Source: Kribbella solani (lineage in GTDB: Bacteria; Actinomycetota; Actinomycetes; Propionibacteriales; Kribbellaceae). Taken from it: a stretch of 64,000 nt of DNA. A model generated the notes under the pieces. The model saw nothing but the letters and a program-made list of their open reading frames with translations, made no database searches and had not been told where the DNA came from. The stretch is taken from assembly GCF_014205295.1 (NCBI RefSeq), contig NZ_JACHNF010000001.1:4774001-4838000 (forward strand), written 5' to 3'. Shown one piece after another: positions 42,713-50,788 of this stretch. A program made the translations under genes and the position numbers. How positions within the stretch are numbered: the stretch's first letter is position 1; the number at the start of each line of letters is the position of its first letter.

Positions 42713-43570
42713 TTACCAAACGACCTCATCGAGCGCCGGCCAAGGAGGCCCTTCCCGCAGTACGCGAAGAAACGCCACTCCCGATTCCCGGCCGCTCGGG
42801 TGCTGGTCGCCGACACTCCAACGATGCGTTGCGACGATCGCGAGTACGACACCCCTGCACGCGCCGACCAGATCATGATCGGCGTCGGGGTGGTGCCGGC
42901 TGACCTCACTTGGCACCCAAGCCAGGTCGTACTCGACGGGCCCGCGGGCGGTGTTCTCGAAGTCGATGAAGAGCGGGCCGCTTTTCGTGTCGAGGATGTT
43001 CAACGGGTGCGGTTCGCCGTGCAGTAGCTGTTCGGCGCCGCGCCGGTTGACGATCGACTGACCCAGATCGTGCAGCGTGTCTGCAAGCAGCGTCCGGTCC
43101 GGATCCGTGAGATCGGGCGTGATGTCACGGCTGGCAACGTCTCTTCGAGTAGACGCCACTCGATCCATGAAGTGTGGCGTCGTGACCTCGATCCGCCGCA
43201 GGCCGGCGTGAAGACGAGCGAGCGTCCGCGCGTACTCGGCCGGTGGAAGCATTCGAGACCGGACAGGTTCGACGTAGGCCCACAGGGCGATCTTGAAACC
43301 GTCACGCACGAAGACCCGTGGTTCGACCCGAGGCTCGAGTGGAGCGACCGGGCTGCCCGTACGCGCCAGCCGCCGCACGAGTTCAACCTCTTGCTCCGCG
43401 CTGGCGAAATGCGTCGTGGGGGTGACTCGGGCGACGGTGTCGCAGGGCATCAGGCGGATGACGAGCCGGTTGGAGTCGCTCAGAACGATCGCGTCATCGA
43501 CGGCCAGCCCGAGATCTGAGGCGGTCGACCTCGCCGCGACCACCGCACGCCGCACGTCAGTTACCTCCAT
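42713..43570 (-). CDS. APH-fold phosphotransferase
   Basis: 285 aa from ATG 43570. Motifs: ARVTPTTHFASAEQEVELVRRLA in the N-lobe, catalytic LLHGEPHPLNIL (HGD variant with Glu for Asp) and the Mg-binding FIDFENTARGPVEYDLAW. Similar to aminoglycoside/choline kinase-like proteins of unknown substrate. Its start region is the third copy of a 43-bp tandem repeat, so the same SD-ATG-MEVTDVRR context recurs upstream. Glu in place of the catalytic base is odd and may lower activity. Confidence 0.85.
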   Translation of the reverse strand: MEVTDVRRAVVAARSTASDLGLAVDDAIVLSDSNRLVIRLMPCDTVARVTPTTHFASAEQEVELVRRLARTGSPVAPLEPRVEPRVFVRDGFKIALWAYVEPVRSRMLPPAEYARTLARLHAGLRRIEVTTPHFMDRVASTRRDVASRDITPDLTDPDRTLLADTLHDLGQSIVNRRGAEQLLHGEPHPLNILDTKSGPLFIDFENTARGPVEYDLAWVPSEVSRHHPDADHDLVGACRGVVLAIVATHRWSVGDQHPSGRESGVAFLRVLREGPPWPALDEVVW

Positions 43571-43613
43571 CGCCGCATCCCCTTCCCACACGCCGTACGT
43601 CAGTTACCTCCAT
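43557..43613 (-). CDS. 18-codon mini-frame 2 in the start-site repeat
   Basis: Reads MEVTDVRRVGRGCGDGGN and stops. Its ATG (43613) has AGGGG upstream. Its stop lies 11 nt past the ATG of the phosphotransferase, so the two overlap by 14 nt. Whether the peptide is made or stable is unknown. It is most likely a by-product of the repeat, but could couple translation. Confidence 0.35.
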   Translation of the reverse strand: MEVTDVRRVGRGCGDGGN

Positions 43614-43656
43614 CGCCGCATCCCCTTCCCACACGCCGTATGTCAGTTGCTTCCAT
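43600..43656 (-). CDS. 18-codon mini-frame 1 in the start-site repeat
   Basis: Reads MEATDIRRVGRGCGDGGN. Its ATG (43656) lies just inside the 3' end of the P-loop kinase gene, overlapping its stop by 14 nt, and its own stop overlaps mini-frame 2 by the same amount. See the repeat entry; expression is not shown. Confidence 0.35.
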   Translation of the reverse strand: MEATDIRRVGRGCGDGGN

Positions 43657-44209
43657 CGCCGTGTCCTCTCCCCGCGACGTCGGGCGAGCCGTCCAGGAAT
43701 TTCCTGATCGCCCATTTGGACTTGAGGACGTGCCGGTTCGTGTGTTGCCCGTGGCTGGCGATGATTGCTTGCTCGTGTTCGAGCTCCCCGTGCCGGTTCC
43801 GCAAGATGAGCGGGACGAGGCGCCATTCAGCACGCAGCCGTTGCCAGGCCGAGTACTCACAGCCTTCAGGCAGCGTGTCCGGCATTCGGCAGCCGCGCAG
43901 CAGCGCGCGCACGGCGCACCGCCACCACGAGGTGGCCAGGACCACCACGGTGTCGGCGCGTTCAAGCCGGAGATCGAGCGTCTCGGCGTAGTTGCCGTCG
44001 ACGATCCAGGCGTTGCCGGCCAGCAGAGCGCGTTGTTTTTCGCGCCACTCGGCCTCTGAAGGTTCGGTCCAGCCTGGCTTCCAGAAATGGAGATCCAAGT
44101 GGATGAGCGGCAGTCCGGACCTGACCGCGAGCGCCCGGGAGAACGTGGACTTCCCGGCTCCGGCCATCCCGGTGACGATGATGCGGCGTTGCGTTTCGTT
44201 GGGGTACAT
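43643..44209 (-). CDS. P-loop kinase, adenylate-kinase/topology-modulation-like
   Basis: 188 aa. Walker A GMAGAGKST (14-22), followed by the strand LPLIHLDLHFWKPGW and WIVDGNYAETLDLRLERADTVVVLA, the pattern of small P-loop kinases of the FlaR/topology-modulation group. Small nucleotide or other hydroxyl substrates are likely. Its C-terminal codons lie inside the diverged third copy of the 43-bp repeat (ending GRGHGDGSN). Upstream is a 0.4-kb gene-free region holding its promoter. Confidence 0.87.
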   Translation of the reverse strand: MYPNETQRRIIVTGMAGAGKSTFSRALAVRSGLPLIHLDLHFWKPGWTEPSEAEWREKQRALLAGNAWIVDGNYAETLDLRLERADTVVVLATSWWRCAVRALLRGCRMPDTLPEGCEYSAWQRLRAEWRLVPLILRNRHGELEHEQAIIASHGQHTNRHVLKSKWAIRKFLDGSPDVAGRGHGDGSN

Positions 44210-44627
44210 GACACCTTCGCAGGTTTGCGGTGGTGCCAGGTTCGACTACCCGAAGGCTGTCCGCGTCGTGGTGTCGAAGCTGGCAAATGGCCATCTGCGA
44301 CACGGCAAGTTCAAGGATGCCCAGCTGGCATCGCATTGCTGCATTCCCGCGCAGCACGCGACGACACGTCCGTAACTACCGTGTCAGCGCGTGCCCGGCC
44401 GGCCGGGCAGGTCGCGAAGCACCCGACCCCAAACGCCTTGCGTCATGAACAGCCTCTCCAACGAAGGTCTACGGACGGGCCGACAACCGCCAACCGTCCG
44501 TCTGCAGTGATTCTAACCGGTCGCGCGGCAGCTGCCAGTGGGTTTGAGGTTACGGAGCGGGGTGGGGTGGTTGCGGGGCCGGGCGGATGGGGGGACGCTG
44601 GGAGGAGTACCTCTGGAGGTGGTTCTC
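44210..44627. other. Intergenic region between the P-loop kinase and hemerythrin-like gene
   Basis: No supported gene. The divergent promoters of both genes must lie here. An 8-bp inverted repeat ACGGACGG / CCGTCCGT (44471-44478 and 44494-44501) is visible. The long open frame on the + strand from 44087 is antisense to the kinase in its first part. Confidence 0.5.
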
Positions 44628-45281
44628 ATGGCCGCTTCGACGCTGGAGATGGCGCTGGGTTATGAGCATGCGCGGATTCGGGAGTTGGCGGAGCCGGCTC
44701 ATCATCCGGCGGCGGCGCATCCTGAGCGGCGGCATCAGACGGACTGGTTCTACGCGATCGCGGCGCAGCATCTGGCCGCGGCGGAGGATGTGTTGCTGCC
44801 TCGGGTGCGGGAGTTGCCGGACGGGGCCGCGATGGTGGTCAGGTACGTCGGGAACGCGAAGGAACTTGAGCGTTCGCTGCGCTTCCTGAAGGGACGGCAG
44901 TACGGTGACAGCCGGTTCCTGCATCTGCATCACGAAGATCTTTGGCAGCACATCGATCGACTACTGACCGAGCACGAGGCGATGGAAGCGTCGTGCAGCC
45001 GGCAACTGTGCGAGCACCTGGATGACTCGCGCGTGAACGCGCTGACCGAGGATCTGTTGGAGGCCGAGGAGGTCGCGCCGACCCGCGCGCACCCATCGTC
45101 GCCGCATACCGGACGGGTCGGGCGGATCGCGCACCGGATGTGGCGGATGGCGGACAGCGCCTGGGACAGCGCCGAAGGACGCGTCGTGCCGATCAAGTAC
45201 CACGCCCACCCGAAACGGGATTCCGCGCTCTCCCACTACCTGTACGGAACCCCGATGCCCCGCGAAGAGGAACCCCACTAA
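44628..45281 (+). CDS. Hemerythrin-like helical protein
   Basis: 217 aa from ATG 44628 with GGAGGT 7 nt upstream. Helical, with His/Glu positions compatible with a hemerythrin-type bundle: ALGYEHARIREL, HHPAAAHPERRHQTDWF, AAQHLAAAEDVLLP and HLHHEDLWQHIDRLLTEHEAM. Similar proteins in actinobacteria bind a di-iron or Fe-O site; the exact residues here are inferred. The C-terminal part (from 160) is not hemerythrin-like and is Pro/His-rich. A terminator follows. Confidence 0.72.
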   Translation: MAASTLEMALGYEHARIRELAEPAHHPAAAHPERRHQTDWFYAIAAQHLAAAEDVLLPRVRELPDGAAMVVRYVGNAKELERSLRFLKGRQYGDSRFLHLHHEDLWQHIDRLLTEHEAMEASCSRQLCEHLDDSRVNALTEDLLEAEEVAPTRAHPSSPHTGRVGRIAHRMWRMADSAWDSAEGRVVPIKYHAHPKRDSALSHYLYGTPMPREEEPH

Positions 45282-45306
45282 GACCCTCAGCGGTGGTGAG
45301 AAAGGT

Positions 45307-45352
45307 GACCGGGCCCGCCCCTTTGGATGCCTCCGTGGGGGTGGGCCCGGTC
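45307..45352 (+). terminator. Hairpin after the hemerythrin-like gene
   Basis: Stem GACCGGGCCC (45307-45316) pairs with GGGCCCGGTC (45343-45352), extended by four more C-G pairs and a G-T. No U-run. It ends transcription from the left and may protect the convergent TAXI gene transcript. Confidence 0.75.
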
Positions 45353-45537
45353 TGCCGGCTCTCACTGCGCCTGGTTGTGGGGGCCGGCGTTGGTCCCGGC
45401 ATCGCTGCGCCTGTTGTGCGATGTCGGGTCCGTCGTCCTCTCCCGCTGCGCCTGGTGTGCGGAAAAGGACGGTCTCTGGGGCGGCCGTAGAACCAGCTCC
45501 GGTACCCCGGTGCCCGTACGGTACGGCCGGTATGCGG

Positions 45538-46515
45538 TCATCTCAGTCCATCGATGGCCTTCTTCGCGCCGGGGTGCAGCGGCACCGGGTCGGTTTTGTC
45601 GGCGTTGTCGAGCGTGATGCCCTTGGCGGCCGCGTTCACGGCGACCAGCGCGTCCAGGTTGTCGTAGACGACCTTGGTGAGCTGCTCAGCCAGGTCGTCC
45701 TTCATGTCCTTGCGGACCAGCAGCACGTTCGGTACGACGATGGTCGGTACGTCGGCCGCCTGCTTGTACGTCGCCGCCGGGATCGGCGCCTGCGCGTAGA
45801 CCGAACCGTACTTCTCCTCCAGCTTCGGCAGCAGGTCGGCGATCGGCAGCAGTTTGACGCCCTTGCCCATGCTGGTGACCAGGTCGGTGATCCCGCCGGT
45901 CGGCAGCCCGCCGGACCAGACCAGCGCGTCGATCGAGCCGGACTTCATCGCGTCCACGGACTCCGGCAGCCCGAGCCGCTGCGCGGTCACGTCCTTGGCC
46001 GGGTCGAGTCCGGCAGCCGTGAGCAGGCGGCGCGCGATCACCTCGGTCCCGGAGTTGGGCGAGCCGGTCGAGACCCGTTTGCCCTTCAGGTCCGCGATCG
46101 AGTTGATCCCGGCCGAGGTACGTACGGCGACCTGCGTGTAGTTGTTGTACAGCCGGGTCAGCGCGACCACGTCCTGCTTCGAGGTGAAGCTGTGCTCACC
46201 CTTGACCGCATCCGAGGCCGTGTCGCCGAGCGAGAACGCGATGTCGTAGTTGCCCGCCACCAGGCCCTGGATGTTCTGGACGGAGGCCCCGGTCTCGCTG
46301 GCGGTGGCGCGATAGCCGGACACCTTCTGCGAGATCACCGATGCCAGCGCGCCACCGAGCTGGTAGTAGACACCCGTCGTGTTGCCGGTCGCGATCGTCA
46401 GCCGGCCGCCGGACGCGGTACCGGACCCGGAGGGCTGGCGCTGGCCGCCACAGGCGGTGAGCGCGACGACGGCTGCGATCGCCACCGCGGCGGTGGGGAG
46501 GCGACGGAGTCTCAT
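45538..46515 (-). CDS. TAXI-family TRAP transporter substrate-binding lipoprotein
   Basis: 325 aa. Lipobox LTAC with Cys22. Binding-protein pattern of the TAXI family: LTIATGNTTGVYYQLGGALA, AFSLGDTASDAVKG, KRVSTGSPNSGTEVIARRLL and DALVWSGGLPTGGITDLV. TAXI proteins bind organic acids (for example glutamate, 2-oxo acids); the ligand is unknown here. The start overlaps the permease stop (ATGA, 46512-46515), so the binding protein is the downstream, coupled gene. Confidence 0.93.
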   Translation of the reverse strand: MRLRRLPTAAVAIAAVVALTACGGQRQPSGSGTASGGRLTIATGNTTGVYYQLGGALASVISQKVSGYRATASETGASVQNIQGLVAGNYDIAFSLGDTASDAVKGEHSFTSKQDVVALTRLYNNYTQVAVRTSAGINSIADLKGKRVSTGSPNSGTEVIARRLLTAAGLDPAKDVTAQRLGLPESVDAMKSGSIDALVWSGGLPTGGITDLVTSMGKGVKLLPIADLLPKLEEKYGSVYAQAPIPAATYKQAADVPTIVVPNVLLVRKDMKDDLAEQLTKVVYDNLDALVAVNAAAKGITLDNADKTDPVPLHPGAKKAIDGLR

Positions 46516-48536
46516 GAGGCAACGGTTCCTTCCACGGAAGAGGCCTGGCGCTGCCGCCGGACCAGGTTGAGGACGACGGCAACAAGTAGCAAACAGATTC
46601 CGGCCGTGATGGTTACGGGCGCGAGGTAAAGCAGTAGCGCCGCGGCCGGTACGCACACCGCTCGCTCGAGCCAACTGGCCTTCACGAACACCCATCCGCC
46701 GGTGACGACCGCGAGCGCCGCGACGGCGAGCATCGACACCAGCGTCGTCCACACCATGCCGACCAGCGAACCCTGACCGAGCAGGTACGAGCCGTTGTCC
46801 GTGAGTACGAACGCGAACGGCACCAGGAACGCCGGCAGCGTGTACTTCCACGCCTGCCACATCGTCGGCATCACCTTGCCGCCGGTGATCGCGGCGGTCG
46901 CGACGGCGGCCAGCGCGGTCGGCGGCGAGACCTCGGAGAGGACTGCGTAGTAGAAGATGAACATGTACGCCTCGGGCTGCGTGACGCCGAGGTGCACGAG
47001 CGCCGGCGAGATGATCACCGCCGCGATGATGAAGGACGCGGTCACCGGCACGGCGAGTCCGAGGATCAGTACCGCGATCGCGGACAGCAGCACGGTCAGG
47101 ATCAGTACGACGGTGTGGTTGTCCGTCACTCCACGCGCGGCCCCGACGATGATCTCGGCCAGGTTCAGCCCGAGACCGGTCTGGGTGGTGACGGCGACGA
47201 TGATGCCCGCGGTCGCGCAGGTCGCCGCCACCGGCAGCACCGAACGGGTGCCTTGGGCAAGCGCATTGAACAGCGGCCGCGCGGTCAACCGGTGCTCGCG
47301 GTCCAGGAAGGACAGCGCGAACTGGATCACCACCGCGTACACGACTGCCTTGAACGGCGGGATGTCGACCGCCATGAACGCGATGATCACGAACAGCGAC
47401 AGGAAGTGGTACCCGAACCGCAGCAGCAACCGCCACGCGGACTGCTGCGAGGTCTCCGCCGAGGTGGTGCCGTGTTTGCGGGCGTCGATCTCGATCGCGA
47501 GCAGGATGCCCAGGTAGTACAGGATGGTCGGGATCACCGCGAACCCGAGCACCTTCAGGTACGAGACCTGCAGGAACTCCGCGATGATGAACGCCGCCGC
47601 GCCGAGCGTCGGCGGGGACAGGATCGCCCCGATCCCGGACGCGGCGAGCATGCCGCCGGCCGGTTCCGGCGGGTACCCGGCGCGGCGCAGGATCGGCCAG
47701 GACACGGTCCCGAGCGACACCGCGGTCGCCGTCCCCGATCCGGACACGCTGCCGAGCAGGAACCCGGCCAGCGTGACCGTACGCCCCGGCGCGGTCCGGC
47801 TGCGCTTGAACGCGGCGAAGGACAGCTCGATGAAGAACTTGCCCGCGCCCGAGTAGTCGAGCACCGCGCCGTAGATCGTGAACAGCACGATGTACGAGGC
47901 CGCGACGTTCAGCGGCGTCCCGTAGAACCCGGCCGTACCCATCGTGAACTGCGCGATGATCGCGTCGAAGTTGAATCCCTGATGCGCCAACGACCACGTG
48001 TACGGCAGGTAGCCGCCGTAGTACGCGTACGCGATGAACAGCAGGCTGAACGCCGGAAGCACCCAGCCGGTCGTCCGGCGGCATGCTTCGAGCAACAGGA
48101 TCAGCAACAAGGCGCCGGTGATCACATCCAGCGTCGTCGGCTCCTGCCGGCGTTCGAGAAAACCGTCGAAGCCGAACAACGGGTACACGCACACCGCGAG
48201 CGCCACGATCGCGAGGATCCAGTCGATCAGCCCAGGATCATCGTGCGTACGCGCCTTGAAGGGGTTGAGCACCGCGGGCACCTTGATCCCGCGGTAGCAG
48301 AGCAGGGTGATCGGCAGGATCGCTGCGAGAAAGATCACCAGGTAGAACTGCGTGCCTTGTGGTAAAGGGAAGAACACCTGCGCGAGTACGCCGACGCTGA
48401 TGATCGCGCACCAGACCGAAATCACCAGATTCAGGGCAGGGCGCAGCCGCCGAGCGGGGCGCTCCTGCTCGTACTCGGCAAGTTCCTCCGCGGAAGGCGC
48501 CGTCACGCCACTCCCGCTGTCAACACCGACAGTCAT
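46512..48536 (-). CDS. TRAP transporter fused permease (DctQM type)
   Basis: 674 aa from ATG 48536 with GGAG upstream (longer frame to 48581 lacks SD). An acidic N-terminus is followed by four helices of the small-subunit type (about 35-165), then the large TRAP permease domain of 11-12 helices with GSVSGSGTATAVSLGTVSWP and GIGAILSPPTLGAAAFIIAE. Fusion of the small and large subunits is the TAXI-TRAP type. Ion-coupled import of an unknown organic acid. The gene is divergent from a two-component regulator. Confidence 0.93.
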   Translation of the reverse strand: MTVGVDSGSGVTAPSAEELAEYEQERPARRLRPALNLVISVWCAIISVGVLAQVFFPLPQGTQFYLVIFLAAILPITLLCYRGIKVPAVLNPFKARTHDDPGLIDWILAIVALAVCVYPLFGFDGFLERRQEPTTLDVITGALLLILLLEACRRTTGWVLPAFSLLFIAYAYYGGYLPYTWSLAHQGFNFDAIIAQFTMGTAGFYGTPLNVAASYIVLFTIYGAVLDYSGAGKFFIELSFAAFKRSRTAPGRTVTLAGFLLGSVSGSGTATAVSLGTVSWPILRRAGYPPEPAGGMLAASGIGAILSPPTLGAAAFIIAEFLQVSYLKVLGFAVIPTILYYLGILLAIEIDARKHGTTSAETSQQSAWRLLLRFGYHFLSLFVIIAFMAVDIPPFKAVVYAVVIQFALSFLDREHRLTARPLFNALAQGTRSVLPVAATCATAGIIVAVTTQTGLGLNLAEIIVGAARGVTDNHTVVLILTVLLSAIAVLILGLAVPVTASFIIAAVIISPALVHLGVTQPEAYMFIFYYAVLSEVSPPTALAAVATAAITGGKVMPTMWQAWKYTLPAFLVPFAFVLTDNGSYLLGQGSLVGMVWTTLVSMLAVAALAVVTGGWVFVKASWLERAVCVPAAALLLYLAPVTITAGICLLLVAVVLNLVRRQRQASSVEGTVAS

Positions 48537-48654
48537 CGACCGGCTCCTTCCTGTGCCCGGAAGGCTAATGTTGCCGAACACTGCGTGGAGTCACGTGATT
48601 ACGTCTTTACCAAGATCTGACACATCGGGCCGTGACCTGGCCTACGATCACCGC

Positions 48655-49320
48655 ATGAGTGGCGCGGTCCGGATTCTGCTGGTCGAGGACGATCTCGATA
48701 TCGCCAATGCGCTGATACCCGCGTTGCGGCGGTACGGCCTGATGGTGACGCACGTCCGGACGGCGGCGGACGCCCTGGCGGCGGACCCCGGCGATCTGGT
48801 CCTGCTCGACCTGGGGCTGCCGGACGGGGACGGCATCAACGTCTGCCGGCAGATCCGGACGGTCTCGGACGTACCGGTGATCGCGGTGACGGCGCGTGGC
48901 GAGGCGGCCGACCGGGTCCGCGGGCTGCGCAGCGGGGCCGACGACTATGTGGTGAAACCCTTTGCGATTTCCGAGCTGCTGGCCCGCATCGATGCTGTAC
49001 TACGGCGTACCGGTCTCTTGCAGCCCCGCCCTCGGGTGACTGTCGGCGACCTGACCGTCGACATCGAGGCCCGAACGGTTCAGGTGGCGGACAAGCCCAT
49101 CAGCCTGACCCGCAAGGAGTTCGACGTGCTCGCAGTGCTGGCCGCGCACCACGGCCGGGTGGTCCCCCGGGAACAGGTCGCGCTGTACGCCTGGCAGTCG
49201 GTGTTCGAGGCGTCGTCGCGGACCATGGACGTACACGTCGCCAGCCTGCGCGCCAAACTCGGCCGGCCGGAGCTGGTCCAGACCATTCGCGGCGTCGGTT
49301 ACCGCCTCGGTTCGGACTGA
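48655..49320 (+). CDS. OmpR-family response regulator
   Basis: 221 aa. Receiver domain with DD at 12-13, phospho-Asp52 (LLDLGLPDGDG), Thr/Lys switch (VTARGE, VVKPF) and C-terminal winged helix (ISLTRKEFDVLAVLAAHHGR, SSRTMDVHVASLRAKLG). It is followed at once by a sensor kinase and is divergent from the TAXI-TRAP operon, an arrangement like TctDE controlling a tripartite transporter. A TACGAT -10 (48643-48648) 6 nt before the ATG suggests a leaderless mRNA. Confidence 0.93.
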   Translation: MSGAVRILLVEDDLDIANALIPALRRYGLMVTHVRTAADALAADPGDLVLLDLGLPDGDGINVCRQIRTVSDVPVIAVTARGEAADRVRGLRSGADDYVVKPFAISELLARIDAVLRRTGLLQPRPRVTVGDLTVDIEARTVQVADKPISLTRKEFDVLAVLAAHHGRVVPREQVALYAWQSVFEASSRTMDVHVASLRAKLGRPELVQTIRGVGYRLGSD

Positions 49321-49323
49321 CCG

Positions 49324-50697
49324 TTGCGCCGTCGACTACTGCAGTCCCTCGTCCCGATGGTCGTTGCGCTGGCCATCGTCGCCGTCATCCCGCTGGCGAA
49401 CTTCATCGCCACCAGCACCTCACGCACGCTCTTCCTGTCCCGCAGCAACGACGCGGACTGGTTCGCCACGATGGCGGAGTCCCCACTGCAGACCGGTGAC
49501 ATCGCCAACCTGCGCGAACTCGCGGTCCGGTACCACGAGCTGTACAACACCCCGGTTTTCGTCGTGGACGTCGACTCCCGGGTCGTGGCGACGTCCGAGT
49601 CCGGCGTGAACGTCAAGGAAGACGACATCGCGGCCGTACTGCACAGCTCGCTGGCCGGCCGGCTGCCACCCGAGCCGCCGGCGATGTGGCCGTGGCGGAC
49701 CGGTGAGATGGTCGTGTCCCGTCCGGTCGTCAACAACGGCAGCGTGCTCGGTGCGGCCGTGCTGCGGGTGCCGACCGACAAGGCCCGCGACCAGGTACAG
49801 AGCGGGCTGTTGCTGCTCCTGGGCGGCCTGCTGATCAGCATCGGCGCCATCATCGTCGGTATCGTCCGGCCGATCACCCGCTGGGTACTACGCCCGCTGC
49901 AGGACCTGGACAACGCTACTCACCAGATCACCAGAGGCGCTCTGGACACCAGGGTGTCGACCGACGGGCGCGCACCGGAGCTCCGGCGGCTGGGCGACAG
50001 CTTCAACTCGATGGCGCTGAGCCTGCACCAGGCGAGGCAGCGCGAGCGGGAGTTCGTCGCGGACGCGTCACACCAGCTGCGTACGCCCCTGACGTCCGCG
50101 CGCATCCACATCGAGGGCCTGTCCCGGCTGTCGCCGACCGCGCGCTTCGCGCTCAGTGACATCGACCGGCTCGGCCGGATCGTGCAGCGGCTGTCCCGGC
50201 TGGCCGGTTCGGACCGTCCGTCGGCCGATGCCGACGGCAACGAAGAGCCGCTGGACCTGGCCCAGGCGGTCAAGGAGCGGCTGGTCGGCTGGAAGGCCGT
50301 GTACTCCGCCGACGACCTGGAGCTGATCATCGGCGAGATGGTTCCGGGTGGGGTCGCGCCCGAGCTCGAGGTCGACGACATCCTCGACGTGCTGCTCGAC
50401 AACGCCTCCAAGTACGGCGCGCCACCGGTCGAGGTGTCGGTCACCCGGGACGGTACCGAAGTAGTGCTGTCGGTGCGTGACCACGGCCTGGGGCTCGGCT
50501 CGCGCGATCTGAAGAAGGTCGGCGAGCGGTTCTGGCGCAGCGCGCACCACCGCGAGATGCCGGGTACCGGGCTCGGCCTGGCGATCGTCCGCTCCGAGGC
50601 GGCCCGGGTCGGCGGCCGCGTGGTCGCCCGCCCACCGATCGGCGGCGGCCTAGTCATCGAGGTCCGCGTCCCCCTGATCGACGACTACGACGCCTGA
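49324..50697 (+). CDS. Sensor histidine kinase
   Basis: 457 aa from TTG 49324, 3 bp after the regulator. Two helices (about 10-29 and 155-183) border an extracytoplasmic sensor domain of about 125 aa. HAMP and the DHp motif VADASHQLRTPLTSARIHIE (His250) follow, then N-box DNASKYGA, G1 DHGLGLGS and G2 GTGLGLAI. A complete HK, partner of the preceding regulator. Its ligand may be brought by one of the two TAXI binding proteins flanking it. Confidence 0.94.
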   Translation: MRRRLLQSLVPMVVALAIVAVIPLANFIATSTSRTLFLSRSNDADWFATMAESPLQTGDIANLRELAVRYHELYNTPVFVVDVDSRVVATSESGVNVKEDDIAAVLHSSLAGRLPPEPPAMWPWRTGEMVVSRPVVNNGSVLGAAVLRVPTDKARDQVQSGLLLLLGGLLISIGAIIVGIVRPITRWVLRPLQDLDNATHQITRGALDTRVSTDGRAPELRRLGDSFNSMALSLHQARQREREFVADASHQLRTPLTSARIHIEGLSRLSPTARFALSDIDRLGRIVQRLSRLAGSDRPSADADGNEEPLDLAQAVKERLVGWKAVYSADDLELIIGEMVPGGVAPELEVDDILDVLLDNASKYGAPPVEVSVTRDGTEVVLSVRDHGLGLGSRDLKKVGERFWRSAHHREMPGTGLGLAIVRSEAARVGGRVVARPPIGGGLVIEVRVPLIDDYDA

Positions 50698-50729
50698 GCT
50701 TCTCCACTGCTGTTGTGGGTTATCCACCG

Positions 50730-50777
50730 TCACACCGGTGGAGAACCCACCACACCAGTGGATATCCACCGGTGTGA
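50730..50777. terminator. Bidirectional hairpin between the kinase and the second TAXI gene
   Basis: TCACACCGGTGGA (50730-50742) pairs with TCCACCGGTGTGA (50765-50777), 13 bp perfect, and the loop has an additional GTGGATATCCAC palindrome overlapping the right arm. It lies between convergent genes and probably terminates both. Confidence 0.8.
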
Positions 50778-50788
50778 GCGGCTGGGGG

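Larger units (their letters stand above)
43555..43683. repeat. 43-bp tandem repeat carrying a translation start
   Basis: Units at 43555-43597 and 43598-43640 are almost identical, and 43641-43683 is a diverged third copy. On the minus strand each unit holds a stop codon, an AGGGG SD (GAGAGG in the third copy) and an ATG with the codons of MEVTDVRR. The period is not a multiple of three. Confidence 0.95.

Noticed and set aside
43555..43683. CRISPR-like direct repeats
   Set aside because: The copies are adjacent without spacers and carry coding and start signals; not a CRISPR array.
46992..48365. 457-codon plus-strand open frame
   Set aside because: Antisense to the TRAP permease; Arg/Asp/Gln-rich shadow.
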